Source of the DNA: Phoronis australis
Lineage: Eukaryota > Phoronida > Phoronidae
Assembly: GCA_002633005.1 (NCBI GenBank)
Contig: NMRA01000001.1
Span: 1,213,755-1,277,754 of the forward strand
DNA length: 64,000 nucleotides
Direction of reading: 5' to 3'
In this document: one piece after another, positions 35,629 through 47,800 of the stretch
Layout: every line of letters starts with the position of its first letter
Numbering within the stretch: the stretch's first letter is position 1
Made by a program: the position numbers and the translations under genes
The notes under the pieces: model-generated
Database searches by the model: none
Told to the model about the DNA's origin: nothing
What the model saw: the letters and a program-made list of their open reading frames with translations, nothing else

Positions 35629-36670
35629 CTAAAATTAGCAAAACTAATCTCTGTCCTACGTTAAATCGTACATAGTAAACATCAAAGCTAGACATTGGAG
35701 TAAAACCAATCAATTTACTACTCATTGGCTGGCAAAATAAATTTTACTGAATGTCACAACGCTTTTATCCGACTGACCAACAAAAGCATGGCGGGTTCTG
35801 TGCTTGCTTTTCCTCTGCTTCAAACTTTAAGTGTTTCCAAATCAAACAAAAACTCACCAATAACACGAAAAACTTTTTATAGTACCAGGTGTTCTCTTAT
35901 ATTTTGTGGATAAACTTAACAAAAAGCGGTTGAACTAATATACTTAGAATATACAGATTTAGGAATTGGCAAAAGATTGGGCAAATGGTTATTAATTTTT
36001 TACGTTGTCTTTCAATTCCCAAACATGCATGAACGTCGACGCCAAAACTGATTATGAAAGCAGCACGCATGGGAATATTGTTAGTGTTCTGCATCAGTCG
36101 AATGCATATTCAGTGTCGTATGAATTTTGTATTACGGTATACTAATATTTGATGAAATGCTGGTTTAGAACAAACTTAAGCATGGTAACGAAAATATATC
36201 ATTGAAAACTAATGTCTGATTTTTCAATCTACACGAACACGAAAAAAATTTGGATTTGTCAAAACTTCTTTAAGACTTTTTAAAGATCTAAAAATACCTC
36301 TTAACGCCTTTTTAGTGGTTTTTGCGTAATACATAACGTTCAGGAGGTTATTAACTTTCAACACGTGAAAAAATTACCACACATGCTTTTAACTACATAC
36401 TCGAGTGAAGAACACTTGCGGAACTATAAACAAACTAGTCTCAATCGTCTCATCCTACTAGAAATCGGATTTGCCGTCGGATTTGGGTGTGGGCGATAAA
36501 AACGATGATAATCGGACGTTTACAAGTGTGGAAAACTGATTTGTTGTTGCTGGCTAATCATAGATTAGTTAAGATTCATGATGATACACAAGTCGCGCAT
36601 ATGCCAACATCTCAACGATTTTTATAAAAAGTGTCAAAGCGTGTGGCGTTCGCTGCATAATTCGCCAGAA

Positions 36671-36735
36671 ATTAAGAATATTCTGCAATGTTATAATTTG
36701 AAAATATTAAGAATATTCCGCAATGTTATAACTTG
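36671..36735 (+). repeat. Short tandem repeat, 35 bp period
   Basis: ATTAAGAATATTCTGCAATG (continuing TTATAATTTG) is followed by a near-identical unit starting at 36706. Confidence 0.85.
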
Positions 36736-38162
36736 TGAAAATGGCCTTGGAGATCGGTTCATCCACGGATTCAAAGATCGATCGATCTGAGAAGGCGGAT
36801 GTATTTCAATAAGCCTTGGCCTATTGCCTTGTGTGGACGGCCGCGTAAGAACGTAGTAAACAAATTAATTTTATCCACTAATCGACATGAGTATCTTTGT
36901 TATTATTCCACAATCCATTGTAACACTTTGACGCAATGAAGACTATTGTTATATAAAATGAAGTAACGGGTCAACAGGTGACTGTGGAAGTTAGGCAAGG
37001 ACTGAAACACTACAGCTGACAAAAATCTTTAACGAATTATGAAAGGCTCCAGACCACAACGCAAACTACCAACACAAAATTAAGCAAAATCATAAACCAT
37101 AGTTTGGTACTCTATTTGACAAAATCATTGAAAAAAACATTGTCGAAAATTTCCACTGACTTCTGAAACGTATCTTACATTCGGTCTTTTTGGCGGTGTA
37201 GCCTACAAGCACCACACAGCAAGCTAAACCAAGTATGGATAACAACTTTCAATGGATTTAACATAAGTCCACGCAGACTTATCTTTTTAAATCTTCCAGT
37301 TGTGAAAAATGAAATTGGTCAGTCATTGATAAACGCCATTGTGAGTAGCTGAAATAGGTAGGGTAAACACACTTGTCAATAAGATCACTTCAGTTGTATA
37401 CATGTACACATTTTCTCAAATCTACGGCACCACTGAAAACGACAACCTATTACGTTCCTACACAAAGACACACACTTGTGTTATAAGCTAGTAGTTTAAG
37501 CATATTAAGGGTGTACACAGAAACCGTACAACGGTTGTCGAGCAAACATAGAAGCAGGGCTGTGTTTTCAAAGTCGAGATACTTGACACTGCACCGGAAG
37601 ATAACCGTTTTCAGTGAAGAAATGTTTTGCTTGAACGTATAGTTGTGTTGAATATAAATACCAGACCAGTGCGGATCCAGGAGTTTGAGACATCGTGGCT
37701 ATAAATCCACATGACGAGATTTTCGACAATTACCCGTGGCCACTGCCAGTTACCCCCAAAGAAACGTTTGAATCCCAGGCCATCACACATTAGTGGTTTG
37801 AGGTTTGCACTAGTAAGCCTGTAGTATGCGGGAATGAATCGGGAAAATAATGTTATCAATTGACAGTCAGCAAGTCAACGTGTTTCGGATGCTATTGGTG
37901 TTGTGATTTCCGTTAACAGCCCACTGATTTTGAAAATGAAAAAAAAAAAACAAAGACCCAACTAAGTTTTCTTTTTTCTGTTTGAAAAACGTCGTTGAGG
38001 TTATTTTCTCGTAATTCTATGTTCAAAGCTTTCATAAATTAGGCCTGCCGAACGCAACTTGTAATCAAGCCTCGCCACTGGCACATAGATGATATTGCAT
38101 GTAACCTAGTCGATGTAGTAAACTGCCGCTTGGGGCTGTGAGGAAAATGCACCGCTTTAAAT

Positions 38163-38481
38163 CAGGGGCGGATCCAGGATTTTAAGTTAGGGGGGGGGGG
38201 GCGGGCAGGACACAGGAATAGCCAAAATTTCGGCAGACGCGCGCGCTCAGCCTAAACTGTAGGGATGCAGGGGGATCGAATTTTTGGGTTTGCGGACCAT
38301 TTGACAAAAAAAAAACTGTAAACTGGGTTTGTTCAGGGCCTATGCATTGTCATATTCACCCCCTCGAGCCCCCCTGGGTGCGCGTATATGCTAGTCAGTA
38401 ATTCGTACCCCAACTGTCAAATGGCATCTGGTAGAGTTTTAGGGGGGCCATGGCCCCCTACCCTCCCTAAATCCGCCAATG
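38163..38481 (+). mobile_element. Non-autonomous inverted-repeat transposon, 319 bp
   Basis: The left end is CAGGGGCGGATCCAGGA followed by a G run. The right end is CCCTCCCTAAATCCGCCAATG, whose complement (CATTGGCGGATTTAGGG) pairs with the left. Both sides are flanked by TAAAT (38158-38162 and 38482-38486), a possible 5-bp target duplication. There is no coding capacity. It is the same type as the terminus beside the gap at 32491. Confidence 0.75.
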
Positions 38482-40623
38482 TAAATTGCTACAAGTATGT
38501 GTGGCAAGATGTATCTGAAGAAATTTCTAACGCACGATGTTCATGTCAGTGAAACTTGTGAGCCTTGCAAACAGAAAAGCAATATTAATGAAACGAGTTG
38601 AAATTTTGCGTGAAAAAATGGGGAAGAGTTGATGAGTCTGATTATTTAAGTGACACATCAAGCTGTCAGAACTGTTTCTAACAGGACAAAGTTGAATTAA
38701 CTAGTGGACATATTTCCAAATCTAAAGTCTTCTTGATTTTGTTCTTCATAAGGATGCCATTTTCGGTCGCTTAGCAAGCTTTTGAGGGAACCGCGCGACA
38801 TGCAGTTGGATGCCACTAATTGGCGGGACAGTGTACGGGAGCATTTCTGAGTGGGTATTAATTAGTTTCGGATACAGCAACTGAAGTGGACCGTCCTCTT
38901 CCCGAGTGCCCGATCCTGATGCCTACAGGGCAGCGTGAATGTGGCAATAGAGCCTGATGTCCACCAGCTTCAAAGCCCCTTCGGCTTTTGGGACCTTAGT
39001 TACCGGGTCACGTTTGGATCGAAGAAAGTGCGACTTTGACAGGAGCCGGGTGTGAAGTTGTTAAATTGCGGGTATGCTCAAAAGTTAATAGTCACTTTTA
39101 GATATTTAATTGCTCGGACGGGCCCCTTTTAGTGCGACTTTGGCAACGAGAGGAGGCCAGCTAGGCATTCCATGGGCACGGGGATTATCGCTAATGGTAA
39201 ACTGGGATACTCCGCGCTCTTTTACTCTAGGCAGCCAACTCGACAGGAGGACCTCTTTGTAAGTGCACTGTCTCACTTGGCAAAACTTGGTGTTTCAAAC
39301 CTTTAAATACATGCCTTATATGTGAGTCTTGTTTGCATTTCGGCAAATGTAACGAAAATGCTGCTTATAAGAACGGAAAAGCAGCTTTCGCTGGCCGGGC
39401 TCAAAGACACAAAAGCCACTAGGCATTGGTCCGCCTATCAGATTATTTAAACGAAATACGTACACTGTCGATAAACCATTTTTTAAAACGGCTTTACAGT
39501 CCTTTCTCCAGGCATAAAGCTTAAATTAACGTCATCGCTTTCGAAATAATATGCTTTGTCACTCAGTCGGTCCCCGGCCGTGACGGTCAGCCAGTGACAG
39601 GCAACCATAGTGAGTCTAGCCGTGAACTACCACGATCGAGTTCACGCACATGCTAATCAGTCTGATCAAATCAGATTCTAAGAAACTAGGCAAGGCAGAT
39701 TTTATATCATTTGATTAACGATCTAAATAAAAGTTCTTTTTATGCAAAACCAGGGTTGAAAGCACATTTAATGCTCCCCGTGTTTGTCTGTTGAGCTCTT
39801 AATCGAAATAGGGTTTAGAAAACATTACTACCTGTACTAGATTTTTAATTATTATCAGGAACATACAAGCCAGAGCTTATAACTTTTAAAACATGAAAAA
39901 CATTCAAGGACTTTTAAATAGTTTTGTAGAAACACATTTATTTTGGCATGACTTCCATCACTACATAATGAGGCTAAATCGTTGTGAGAGACCGTCCCCA
40001 GTTGGTATATTGTGCAACTCCGGACGGTCTGGGGTCAACAAAAACCACAGTTCTACAGTGTGAATCTACACCAATGCGATAAACAAGAGTAGATCTACTT
40101 GCTGAGTCAGCTGCAGGTATGCTTATCTCTTTTATGACACACAATGCGTGACTGGGCAAAACAATGTGGATAAATCAGTGGATTGTGAGATCCCTGAGGT
40201 CCCTGTCAAGTCCTCACGACAATTCTACGTAATGAATCCTTATAAGGGTAGTCCCCAAAATAGGGACAGTCTAGATCATACCCTTATAGGCAAAATGACA
40301 TGGAGGCGAAGATAGCTGTCAACATGATATCAGAGGAAATGTACACTATACAATGGCTGAAATTAAGAAATTGGCAGAAATAGTGAGGCATTCACTCGTT
40401 ACTAACAATGTTTTAGGGAGTGTCTGTCCCTATGAACAAATTATTTTGGTCTTGGATCAAAGTTAAAAGCACAAGTTAACTTGCAGTGAACAAGGTGGAC
40501 ATTTAACAGTGGAGTGTCTAATGCTTTGATGAGGTAAGAAAGGTAAGCATCAGTATAGAGTTATCGGTAGTTATCGGCAGGTGTGGCTGTAAATAACAGC
40601 ATATGTTGAGCTAGTATTTGAAA

Positions 40624-40629
40624 TTTTAT
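40624..40629 (-). terminator. Candidate poly(A) signal for MRPL11
   Basis: TTTATT on the plus strand reads AATAAA on the minus strand, about 680 bp past the MRPL11 stop. I saw no closer canonical hexamer. Confidence 0.3.
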
Positions 40630-41019
40630 TCAAATTAAATTACCATTCTTCAACTTCATTTCATTTATCGGATCCAAGCATATACACGATATGTCATACT
40701 TAAAAATGCCTACATAACATTTTCGGAGCACCATGCTGTGATAACTTCAGTGGCCGTTATCTACCAAAAACCAGTGTGAAAGGTTCAACTAATAACAATG
40801 CAGTACCAGATTTAAGTTAACATGAAAATATTCTTACATTTTTACAGAGACAGTTTATAAAAGTGGTCGATGAAGAACATCATCAAAAGAGAATATAAAC
40901 ACCAGAATGTCTAGTGTGCAGCAGCAAATTTTCACATGCTTGTGACCACAGTGCAAAACAAAAGTAATCAAACTAGATACAATTTCCCCGTCATTACGCT
41001 TAATGCTTCCAGAAAAAAT

Positions 41020-41260
41020 GACAGGCAATGACTGTTATAGTGGCAAAATCCTAATTACAGAATGGCTTGGTCACCTTTCTAACTTTCCTGTTAACTTCTC
41101 GGCCGTGAGGGAAGGCTATTCTAACAATCAGTTCCACTTCCGTCCAGCCGTCATGATGGGGGATTCCACGTTATTTTGTCTACTGAATACTTTTGGCCTG
41201 TATTGTTCCGCGACCGCGCAAACTTTGTCCAAACACAGGTCTCAGATTCATAGACCACAA
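41020..41260 (+). repeat. Dispersed repeat family R3 (copy 3)
   Basis: This is the closest relative of 13030-13260: ATGACAGGCAATGACTGTTA, TTACAGAATGGCTTGGTCAC and CTTTCCTGTTAACTTCTC, then TTTTGTCTACTGAATACTTT. It would fall in the MRPL11 3' UTR or just beyond. Confidence 0.6.
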
Positions 41261-41309
41261 CACACTAATGTTTCTGGCTTAGCATGATCTTAGATAATAC
41301 AAATATTCA

Positions 41310-41575
41310 TTATGTAGCTCTCAGCATTTTAGCACTCCTCTGTTCTTCAAGAACCCTTTCTTGTTCCTCAATCTCCAGTTGTCGTTCCTCCAGAAATTTG
41401 GCATATTCTTCAGCAGTTAGTTTTGGCACTACTTTAAGTCCTATTTTATGAGCACAGCAAATGATATTTTTACACACATTCTCGAGAGTAACACACTCCA
41501 TGGATGGGTCTTGACTTTTCACAAGAGCGATTTCATAAATGTGCTTCAGAGTAACAATACCAGCAACCTCTTGTC
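41310..41575 (-). CDS. MRPL11: MRPL11 exon 4 (terminal)
   Basis: The minus-strand acceptor TTCTCTTTCTAG is followed by 2 nt completing a Gly codon. The exon carries the conserved TLKHIYEIA block of the RNA-binding domain and the charged C-terminal helix. The stop is TAA at 41312-41310. Confidence 0.93.
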
Positions 41576-44465
41576 CTAGAAAGAGAATTTTGATTACAAG
41601 GATGCCGACAAGAAATTTTAAGCCTGCCAGGTACACTGTACAAACACGCCTTCCGTCACATAATTAACTTTTTGATTTAGACCACTTACCGTTATCAAAT
41701 TGGTCTCAGATAGTTCCATAGTCAAAACAAGAGGTATTTCTGAACTTGGAAAGACCGGGCAGTTCATAATTGTTTGAACGCAGGTGCAGCAGTTTACCTT
41801 GTCACAGTAAGTCATTTTATTTGCCTAGCATAGTCTCTGCCAGTTCTTTGCAGCAATTGAACCAAAAATCACTTCTCATCTGAGTAAGGAGTTGAGACCA
41901 ATTTTATAGCCCGTGGTAAGTTGTTTAAACCAAAATCTAGTTTCTTCGACAGAGCACAGGCTTATTTCCGCTATAAGTTTATGTAATACAGTCATTTTCA
42001 AAACAGTATACAGCTTTATTCATGATCTGAATTCTTTTCTCTGAATGCTCAGATTCTGCCGATTATTGTTCTTTATGCACCGATTCATCGTTTCGTGCGA
42101 GTACTATTTTGGTACCAGTGCCCAACACATACTTGTCAACTACTGTTTCACCCAGAGATGGGCAGTTCATGGAAAAGTTTGACAGTGGTGCACTAAAATA
42201 TAATCTGTGGCAAACGTAAAACAGCGATAACCACAGCAGTTACATAACTACCTTTATTTATTTGTTTGTTGTCATATTTAAAATGAGGGTGACCTCTTCA
42301 GTGATAGCACTGCTTTCCAAGAGGGCCCTCAAAAGAGGGTCCACAATCAGCACCATGTGCAATTGGTGTTACCTGGTTTCATGGCGCCCTTTGATGCGCC
42401 AGCAGCTTTCTTCAGCAGGTAAGCTGTGGGTGGACTTGTGAATACAATTCTGAAAGTTCTGTCAGGCTAAAACAAAAAATAAACAATATAACAAAAATAA
42501 AAGGCAGGCAGAAACTTTAAGTATTGAAAAACAACATTTTCAAGCCAGAAATGAGACTTGGTAGTGGCTAATTAGACTGCACAGACACACTGGATGTCAT
42601 TTCCACAAAGTACTTATATGCTGCCGGCTTGTTAGTGGCTGTCCACACTGATATAGCGGTGTGAACATCCACTATCACACAACTCGACTTTCTATTGTCC
42701 GTGTGTGATTTTGGAGAAATTTTTACTGTGGCGAGGCACAGTTTTAAACATCATAAATTTAGCTTGGACTGTTATTTTTGATAGAGTGCGAGCACTTGAT
42801 TCACTCTGCTGCGTTGGTTTGTAAGATAGAAGTCGTCACGAAGAACCAAATCAAATGCCTCAGCAGGTTGATTGGGCTGAAGAGGAAGTGTGAATCAAGT
42901 ATAGCTATTGAAACATAGAACATTTAGCATAAATGGAGTTGGTGATTGCAAAAAAGGCAACTGTAAATTCAAAATTTAATTCTGGAACAGTAACAATGAA
43001 AAACTGTAGAATAAATCTGGATTTAAACAAATGATCATCAAATGGGCTCAGGCATACGTGAAAGGAAAACCTTATTTAATCAAATTGACCCACTTACATT
43101 GACGTGTATTTTTGTTGGTAAAGGAGTACCCTCTATGATATGTGCCGTCTTCTCGTTGAAATCTTTACAGAACTGTTGGATGTTTATTCCTCGCTGCAAT
43201 TAAAAAGGAATACATCATAACTGAGTGGAATCAGGAGCCAGATGAGACCATAAACTGCCATTTTGCTAAAGCTGTAAATATGCTCCACTTACTGCTGGCC
43301 ACGAAATCAAGAATTTGCTATAATTATTATCAAACTGGACAGGTTGTTATTGTATTAATTCTATGTAGTTTGATGTCAACATTCAGTTGCAATAGATCAG
43401 TAGCTCGCAATTAAATTGAATTAACGAAATTTTTTAATCATTTTTCGGCATCGAAATTATCTGGATGACACTGGCAATTAGGCCAAAATTTAGGACAAGT
43501 GACTTAGTTTTTATCTTTTTCCACACAGGTAAATAGAAGGAAAAATAAAATTCAAAATGGAAATACGACTACAAATGTTTTTCTACTGAATTTGCAACCA
43601 TTCTGCAAATAAATGTTAATTCTAGCTTTAAAGTTGCAGTCTGTGAGTGACTGCTATCTTTCTTCGTTTGCCTGACACATGAAGCACCACCTCTCAATAG
43701 TGGCAGACTACATCGCCATCTATCGGTCACTAACAAACTTACTGCGGACAAGCGCAAACAAATACGGCTTGGCGTTGAAGTGGCAGTAAACTCACCTTCC
43801 AGCACAAAAACAACTATTGAATTTGATCTTTTAACCATTATGAAATTGGTCTCAAATTGTTTGTTAGTCAAATCAGGTTATAACGGCTCATCCCATTGGC
43901 TTGTCCATGCATAATTTTACGCACCATGCAGGCATGGTCTCACAAGCAATAACGAGCAGTCAAAACTCCTTTTTCATGTGAGTAAGAATCAAGGCATCTT
44001 CATCATTATGCATAAGCCATAACCCTTAATAGCCACTTTAGCTGTGAATGTATTGACTTGTATGACACACAGAGTTCCCAGTAGTGAATAAAGGCTTCGC
44101 TAATTCATCTGCCAATGAGGGAATGAGCAATTGCCTCGTAATGCCCAACCAGTTTGGACGCTCCAGTAGCACGTTGGCAACCCGGAAAGTTTATTGGTTT
44201 GGCAACAACAATGGAACTAATGGAAGACACACACATCATTCACGTGCGAAGCTTTCAACAGAACAGAAACTAAGTAACAGATGCAACTTTTTCATTTTGT
44301 ATGTTGGAAACTACATATTACCTGGCCTAATTGGGGGCCAAGTGGTGGAGACGGCATCGCCTTGCCAGCAGGAATGGTAACAGCCAAAAAGGGCGGATGG
44401 TTTATCTTCTCCGCAACCTTCTTTGCTCCTTTCACAGCCTTCTTCAAGCCAGCCCTGGCAGCCAT
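41310..44465 (-). CDS. MRPL11: Mitochondrial large-subunit ribosomal protein L11
   Basis: This is a complete minus-strand gene with exons 44465-44322, 43193-43098, 42466-42373 and 41575-41310: 600 nt, 199 residues plus stop. All junctions are GT..AG with matching phases (0, 0, 1). The protein shows the L11 landmarks in order: PPLGPQLGQ with [15 protein letters not shown] (N-terminal domain, contacts with release and elongation factors), [17 protein letters not shown] (linker and start of the RNA-binding domain), and [20 protein letters not shown]. The tail is Glu-rich and helical ([20 protein letters not shown]), as in animal mitochondrial L11 and unlike bacterial L11. The length matches the family (about 190-200). 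The first residues are Lys/Ala-rich with few acidic residues, fitting a mitochondrial presequence. It acts at the GTPase-associated centre of the mitoribosome. Confidence 0.95.
42373..42466 (-). CDS. MRPL11: MRPL11 exon 3
   Basis: The acceptor TTGTTTTAG precedes 42466. It encodes [20 protein letters not shown] and the [11 protein letters not shown] linker. The donor G|GTAACA leaves 1 nt carried to exon 4. Confidence 0.93.
42772..42876 (-). CDS. Possible alternative last exon in MRPL11 intron 2
   Basis: A minus-strand acceptor CTTCCTCTTCAG is followed by 34 open codons ([15 protein letters not shown] inside) and TAA at 42772. It starts in phase 0, so it could splice from exon 2 and give a truncated protein. 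Composition looks protein-like, but the ORF is short enough to be chance. Confidence 0.2.
   Translation of the reverse strand, partial: PNQPAEAFDLVLRDDFYLTNQRSRVNQVLALYQK
43098..43193 (-). CDS. MRPL11: MRPL11 exon 2
   Basis: The acceptor TTTTTAATTGCAG is followed by 32 codons in phase 0, including [16 protein letters not shown] and GTPLPTKI, hallmarks of the L11 N-terminal domain. The donor AAT|GTAAGT is consensus. Confidence 0.95.
44322..44465 (-). CDS. MRPL11: MRPL11 exon 1
   Basis: The exon starts at ATG 44465 in GAAGAAAATGGCT, a good initiation context. The basic N-terminus ([16 protein letters not shown]) precedes the L11 segment [16 protein letters not shown]. The donor is CAG|GTAATA, phase 0. 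Confidence 0.93.
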
Positions 44466-44708
44466 TTTCTTCGAGCGCCCCCTGTCAACTGGTCAAGAAA
44501 CTTGTGAGCAAATGCACATTCATAAACCCTAAATTTGAAAACAGTTGGAAAATATATTACATAATAATTTTCACAGAGAATCTATGTCTTGTTTTCAACC
44601 GTCAAAAAGCTCAAAATATACGCAACTTTTATGATTTACTAATTGCCCACCACATATCGCATGTGTGTGCAATACAGAACAGGGTAAAGTTGAGCGTGAA
44701 GATTAAAA
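44466..44708. promoter_or_regulatory. Shared head-to-head promoter of MRPL11 and SF3B2
   Basis: Only 243 bp separate the start codons of MRPL11 (minus) and SF3B2 (plus). No TATA box is obvious for either. The SF3B2 start lies in AAAATGGCCGAC, similar to a YY1/Kozak-type downstream promoter element. Two housekeeping genes at this spacing imply a bidirectional promoter. Confidence 0.7.
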
Positions 44709-44805
44709 ATGGCCGACGGTAGTGCACCGGCGTTGGAAGATCTGAAGAAACTTCGGGTTGTTGACCTAAAAGAGAGGTTGCATGCTCTTGGATTGACTAC
44801 GTCAG
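44709..44805 (+). CDS. SF3B2: SF3B2 exon 1 (first half of SAP domain)
   Basis: ATG at 44709 begins MADGSAPALEDLKKLRVVDL and the start of the SAP helix pair. The donor CAG|GTACTG leaves 1 nt. The next exon lies 11.3 kb away, across transposon-filled DNA. Confidence 0.85.
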
Positions 44806-47800
44806 GTACTGTAATTACTTACTTAATTAAAAGAGAATTCCATTAGACCATATATCGTAAACAACACAGAGCTCGGCATTAAAGCAAAATGCCAACTGGT
44901 GTGCAGTGCGGTTACGGTCGTTGGGTTACGAAAAAGGCGCACACTAGTGATTAGACAATGGCCATCGTCTCTGCTGGAGCAGCCAGCAGATACGATGGAG
45001 CTCCTGTAGGAGCTTCATACGCCGGAAGATTTTCGGTGGATTATGCCGCACACTGGCTAAAACATCACAGTCACTTTGTTACACAGGCACCTGGCCCTCA
45101 ACAACTATACACTAAATAAAGAGAAAGGTACTGTTGTAAATTGTGGCTACTTAGGTTCTACGGTGCTACTTACCCTTGTCCATTTCTTGACTTTATACGC
45201 GCTGTGAAACACACGTCCTCTTCTCATGGAGGACGACACACGAGAGAGCAGGTCCAGCAGCTCCCTAGGCAATGACCATCGCCTCTGTTGACCCGAACCA
45301 GAGGCGATGCAGAGGCTATAGGCGCTCTGTACGCCGGAAACTTTTCGGCGAATTATGCCTCGCACCGACTAAACCATCAAAGTCACGTTGTTATAAATAC
45401 CTTTTGCGCATAGAGGAACACCTTAGGAGGTTGTCGATGTGTTTAATTCCTTCCAACTCGAACAAATACTCCCGTTATGAAACATTTTCTTCGAGCAGTC
45501 CCTATTTCAGTTCCCAAAATCGTGAAATCAACATTTTCATTTTTTTAACCAGGCCGAAGGTCAGAAGTTGCGGACCTACCGGCGAACTTTGAAAGCTGAA
45601 GTTCCCGCCCTTCGCGTACATGCTGCCGGGAACCAGTCGTGCATTTGCCGTGTTGTTAAACATTAAAATGTCAAATATGTGCACAAAGACTATTAAATGT
45701 CATATCAACAGCATTTATTTTTATCAAATACAAACAATAATTCATTGAAANGCCCGACCAGAGGCGATGCAGCTCCTATAGGAGCTCCATACGCCGGAAG
45801 CTTTTCGGTGAATTATGCCTTACACCGACTAAAACATCAAAGTTACGTTGTTATAAATACCTTTTGCGCATAGAGGATCACCTTAGGAGGTTGTCATTGT
45901 GTTTAATTCCTTCCAACTCAAACAAATACTCCCGTTATCAAACTTTTTCTTCGAGCAGTCCCTATTTCAATTCCCAAAATCATGAACTCAACATTTTCGC
46001 CAAGAGATTCTTTTAGCCAGGCCGAAGGTCAGAAGTTGCGGTCCTACCGGCGAACTGAAGTTCCCTCCCTTTGCATACGTGCTACCGGGAACCAGCCGTG
46101 CATTTGCCGTGTTGTTAAACATTAAAATGTAAAATATGTGCACAAAGACTATTAAATGTCATATCAACAGCATTTATTTTTATCAAATACAAACGATAAT
46201 TCATTGAAATTCCATCAGTTTCAAGTAACGCCAATTAAAGACAAGTAGTGGTGGCATTTTGGAAAGGAACATTTGACTGACAAGACCGCAATGGCTCACC
46301 TTTGGCCTATTTAAAGATTGAGGTCATGAAGTCACATCACCTAGCTAGCGCGGTAAAAATTGGAGCGTGTGCAGTATAAAAATGGTGAGTTCACGATTTT
46401 GGGAACTGAACGAGTGACTGCTCGAACAAAAAGTTCGATAATATATTAAGTATTTGTTCGAGTTGGAAGGAATTAAGCACACCGCCAACCTCCTAAGGTG
46501 TCCCTCTATACGCAGAAGGTATTTATAACAATGTGACTTTCATGCTGAGGGCCTATAGGAGCTGCATCGCCTCTGGTCGGGCCAACAGAGGCGATGGTCA
46601 TTTCCTACCCAGTCACGTGACATATAATATATCCGGTCAACCATAGCACTCATACGAACAAGGACGGACGACATTGAAACTGGACAACAATACCTACCTA
46701 GGTTCACGACACTCCTCCCCTCCCTAAAAATAACTAAATAATCTGATTGAAAAAAAAACTAATGAGGAGTGAATGTGAACAGGAACTAAAAAAACTATAA
46801 CTACTTCCCCCCCCCCCCCTACCTAAGTAATAGTTAGTGGACAAACAGCCTCAATAATGAGACATGTTAGTACAAACTATGGCGTCCTGTAACTAAAGTA
46901 TAAAAAAACAATGTGACGGGGGGTCCTAAACTAAGATTAAAAAATGTGAGGAAAAATGAGACAATTCTTGGAAAAAAGTCAAAACAACAAAATAAAAACA
47001 AAATGAGCCAATAATAAAAAAAACTGAACGTTGAGTACTCTAATTGTCAATTAAACTAATAAAGAAACAGATTATCAACTTAACACAACAAAATTAATAA
47101 CAATAAGGTAGCATAACTTGTTGAAACTGAGCAGACCTACCCGCGAATGAGTATCCCTGGATCAGCCTTTTTTTGATGTGACTGAAAAAAAAAACAATAG
47201 ATTTTTAGAGGAATGTCAAAGGTAGTAACTGGTAGCTTTTTGCTACTTCCCGTGAACTATTAAAAATTAACTACAAAGCTATGCTACTAAACAAAATGAA
47301 GCAACGCTGAATTCAACGTCGACGAGTCTACAGCTTATACAATCGGCGGGCATTCCTAGCGGTTTGACGAAGGACTTGCGAAACGGTCGTGCCACGATGT
47401 TTGGCCACCACCTCAGCCACCTCTCCTATGAATTGGAAGATAATTTGGACGTTCCTTCAACGACAAATGTGGTGCGTCGGTCTCCAAAGGGAGACGGTCT
47501 TCAGTTACCTTTGCAAGGCATCAACTTGCCATCAAGTGAAGGTGTTACAATTGTTGGAAAACCCGAAATAGCAGTTCGGGAACTGTTGGCAAAAATTTAC
47601 TACAGCGTTGGTATCCCTGGTAAAAGTGTAGGTGGATCCTTTGGGTCAATGGAAGAAGATCCGCAACAATGTTGAACACGGTTCGGAAGTCCCAGTCGTA
47701 GTGGGAACCAGGGGAGGCCGAACGGATATGGAACACCAAAGTCTTGTCCTTTACATTTCCATGGCGACGAGTAAGGTTTGCGAAGTCGCGGAGTAGATCT

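Larger units (their letters stand above)
33601..41309. other. Intergenic region without recognised genes
   Basis: The region contains the promoter-like cluster, a trinucleotide-rich tandem duplication (34470-34755), a weak terminal-exon candidate (35271-35628), a short tandem repeat (36671-36735), a transposon (38163-38481) and an R3 repeat next to MRPL11. A GC-richer stretch at 38750-39250 has no ORF or RNA fold that I can name. Confidence 0.55.

Noticed and set aside
44084-44722. Plus-strand ORFs of 83-99 codons
   Set aside because: They overlap MRPL11 exon 1 and the shared promoter, with no homology or splice support.
46806-46819. C homopolymer as a transposon end like those at 32491 and 38163
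   Set aside because: It lacks the adjacent CCGCCA.TG terminus and lies inside the LTR element.
47364-47675. 103-codon plus-strand ORF (and 47930-48139 plus)
   Set aside because: Opposite strand to the TatD-like frame, which carries family motifs in order; no motif on the plus strand.
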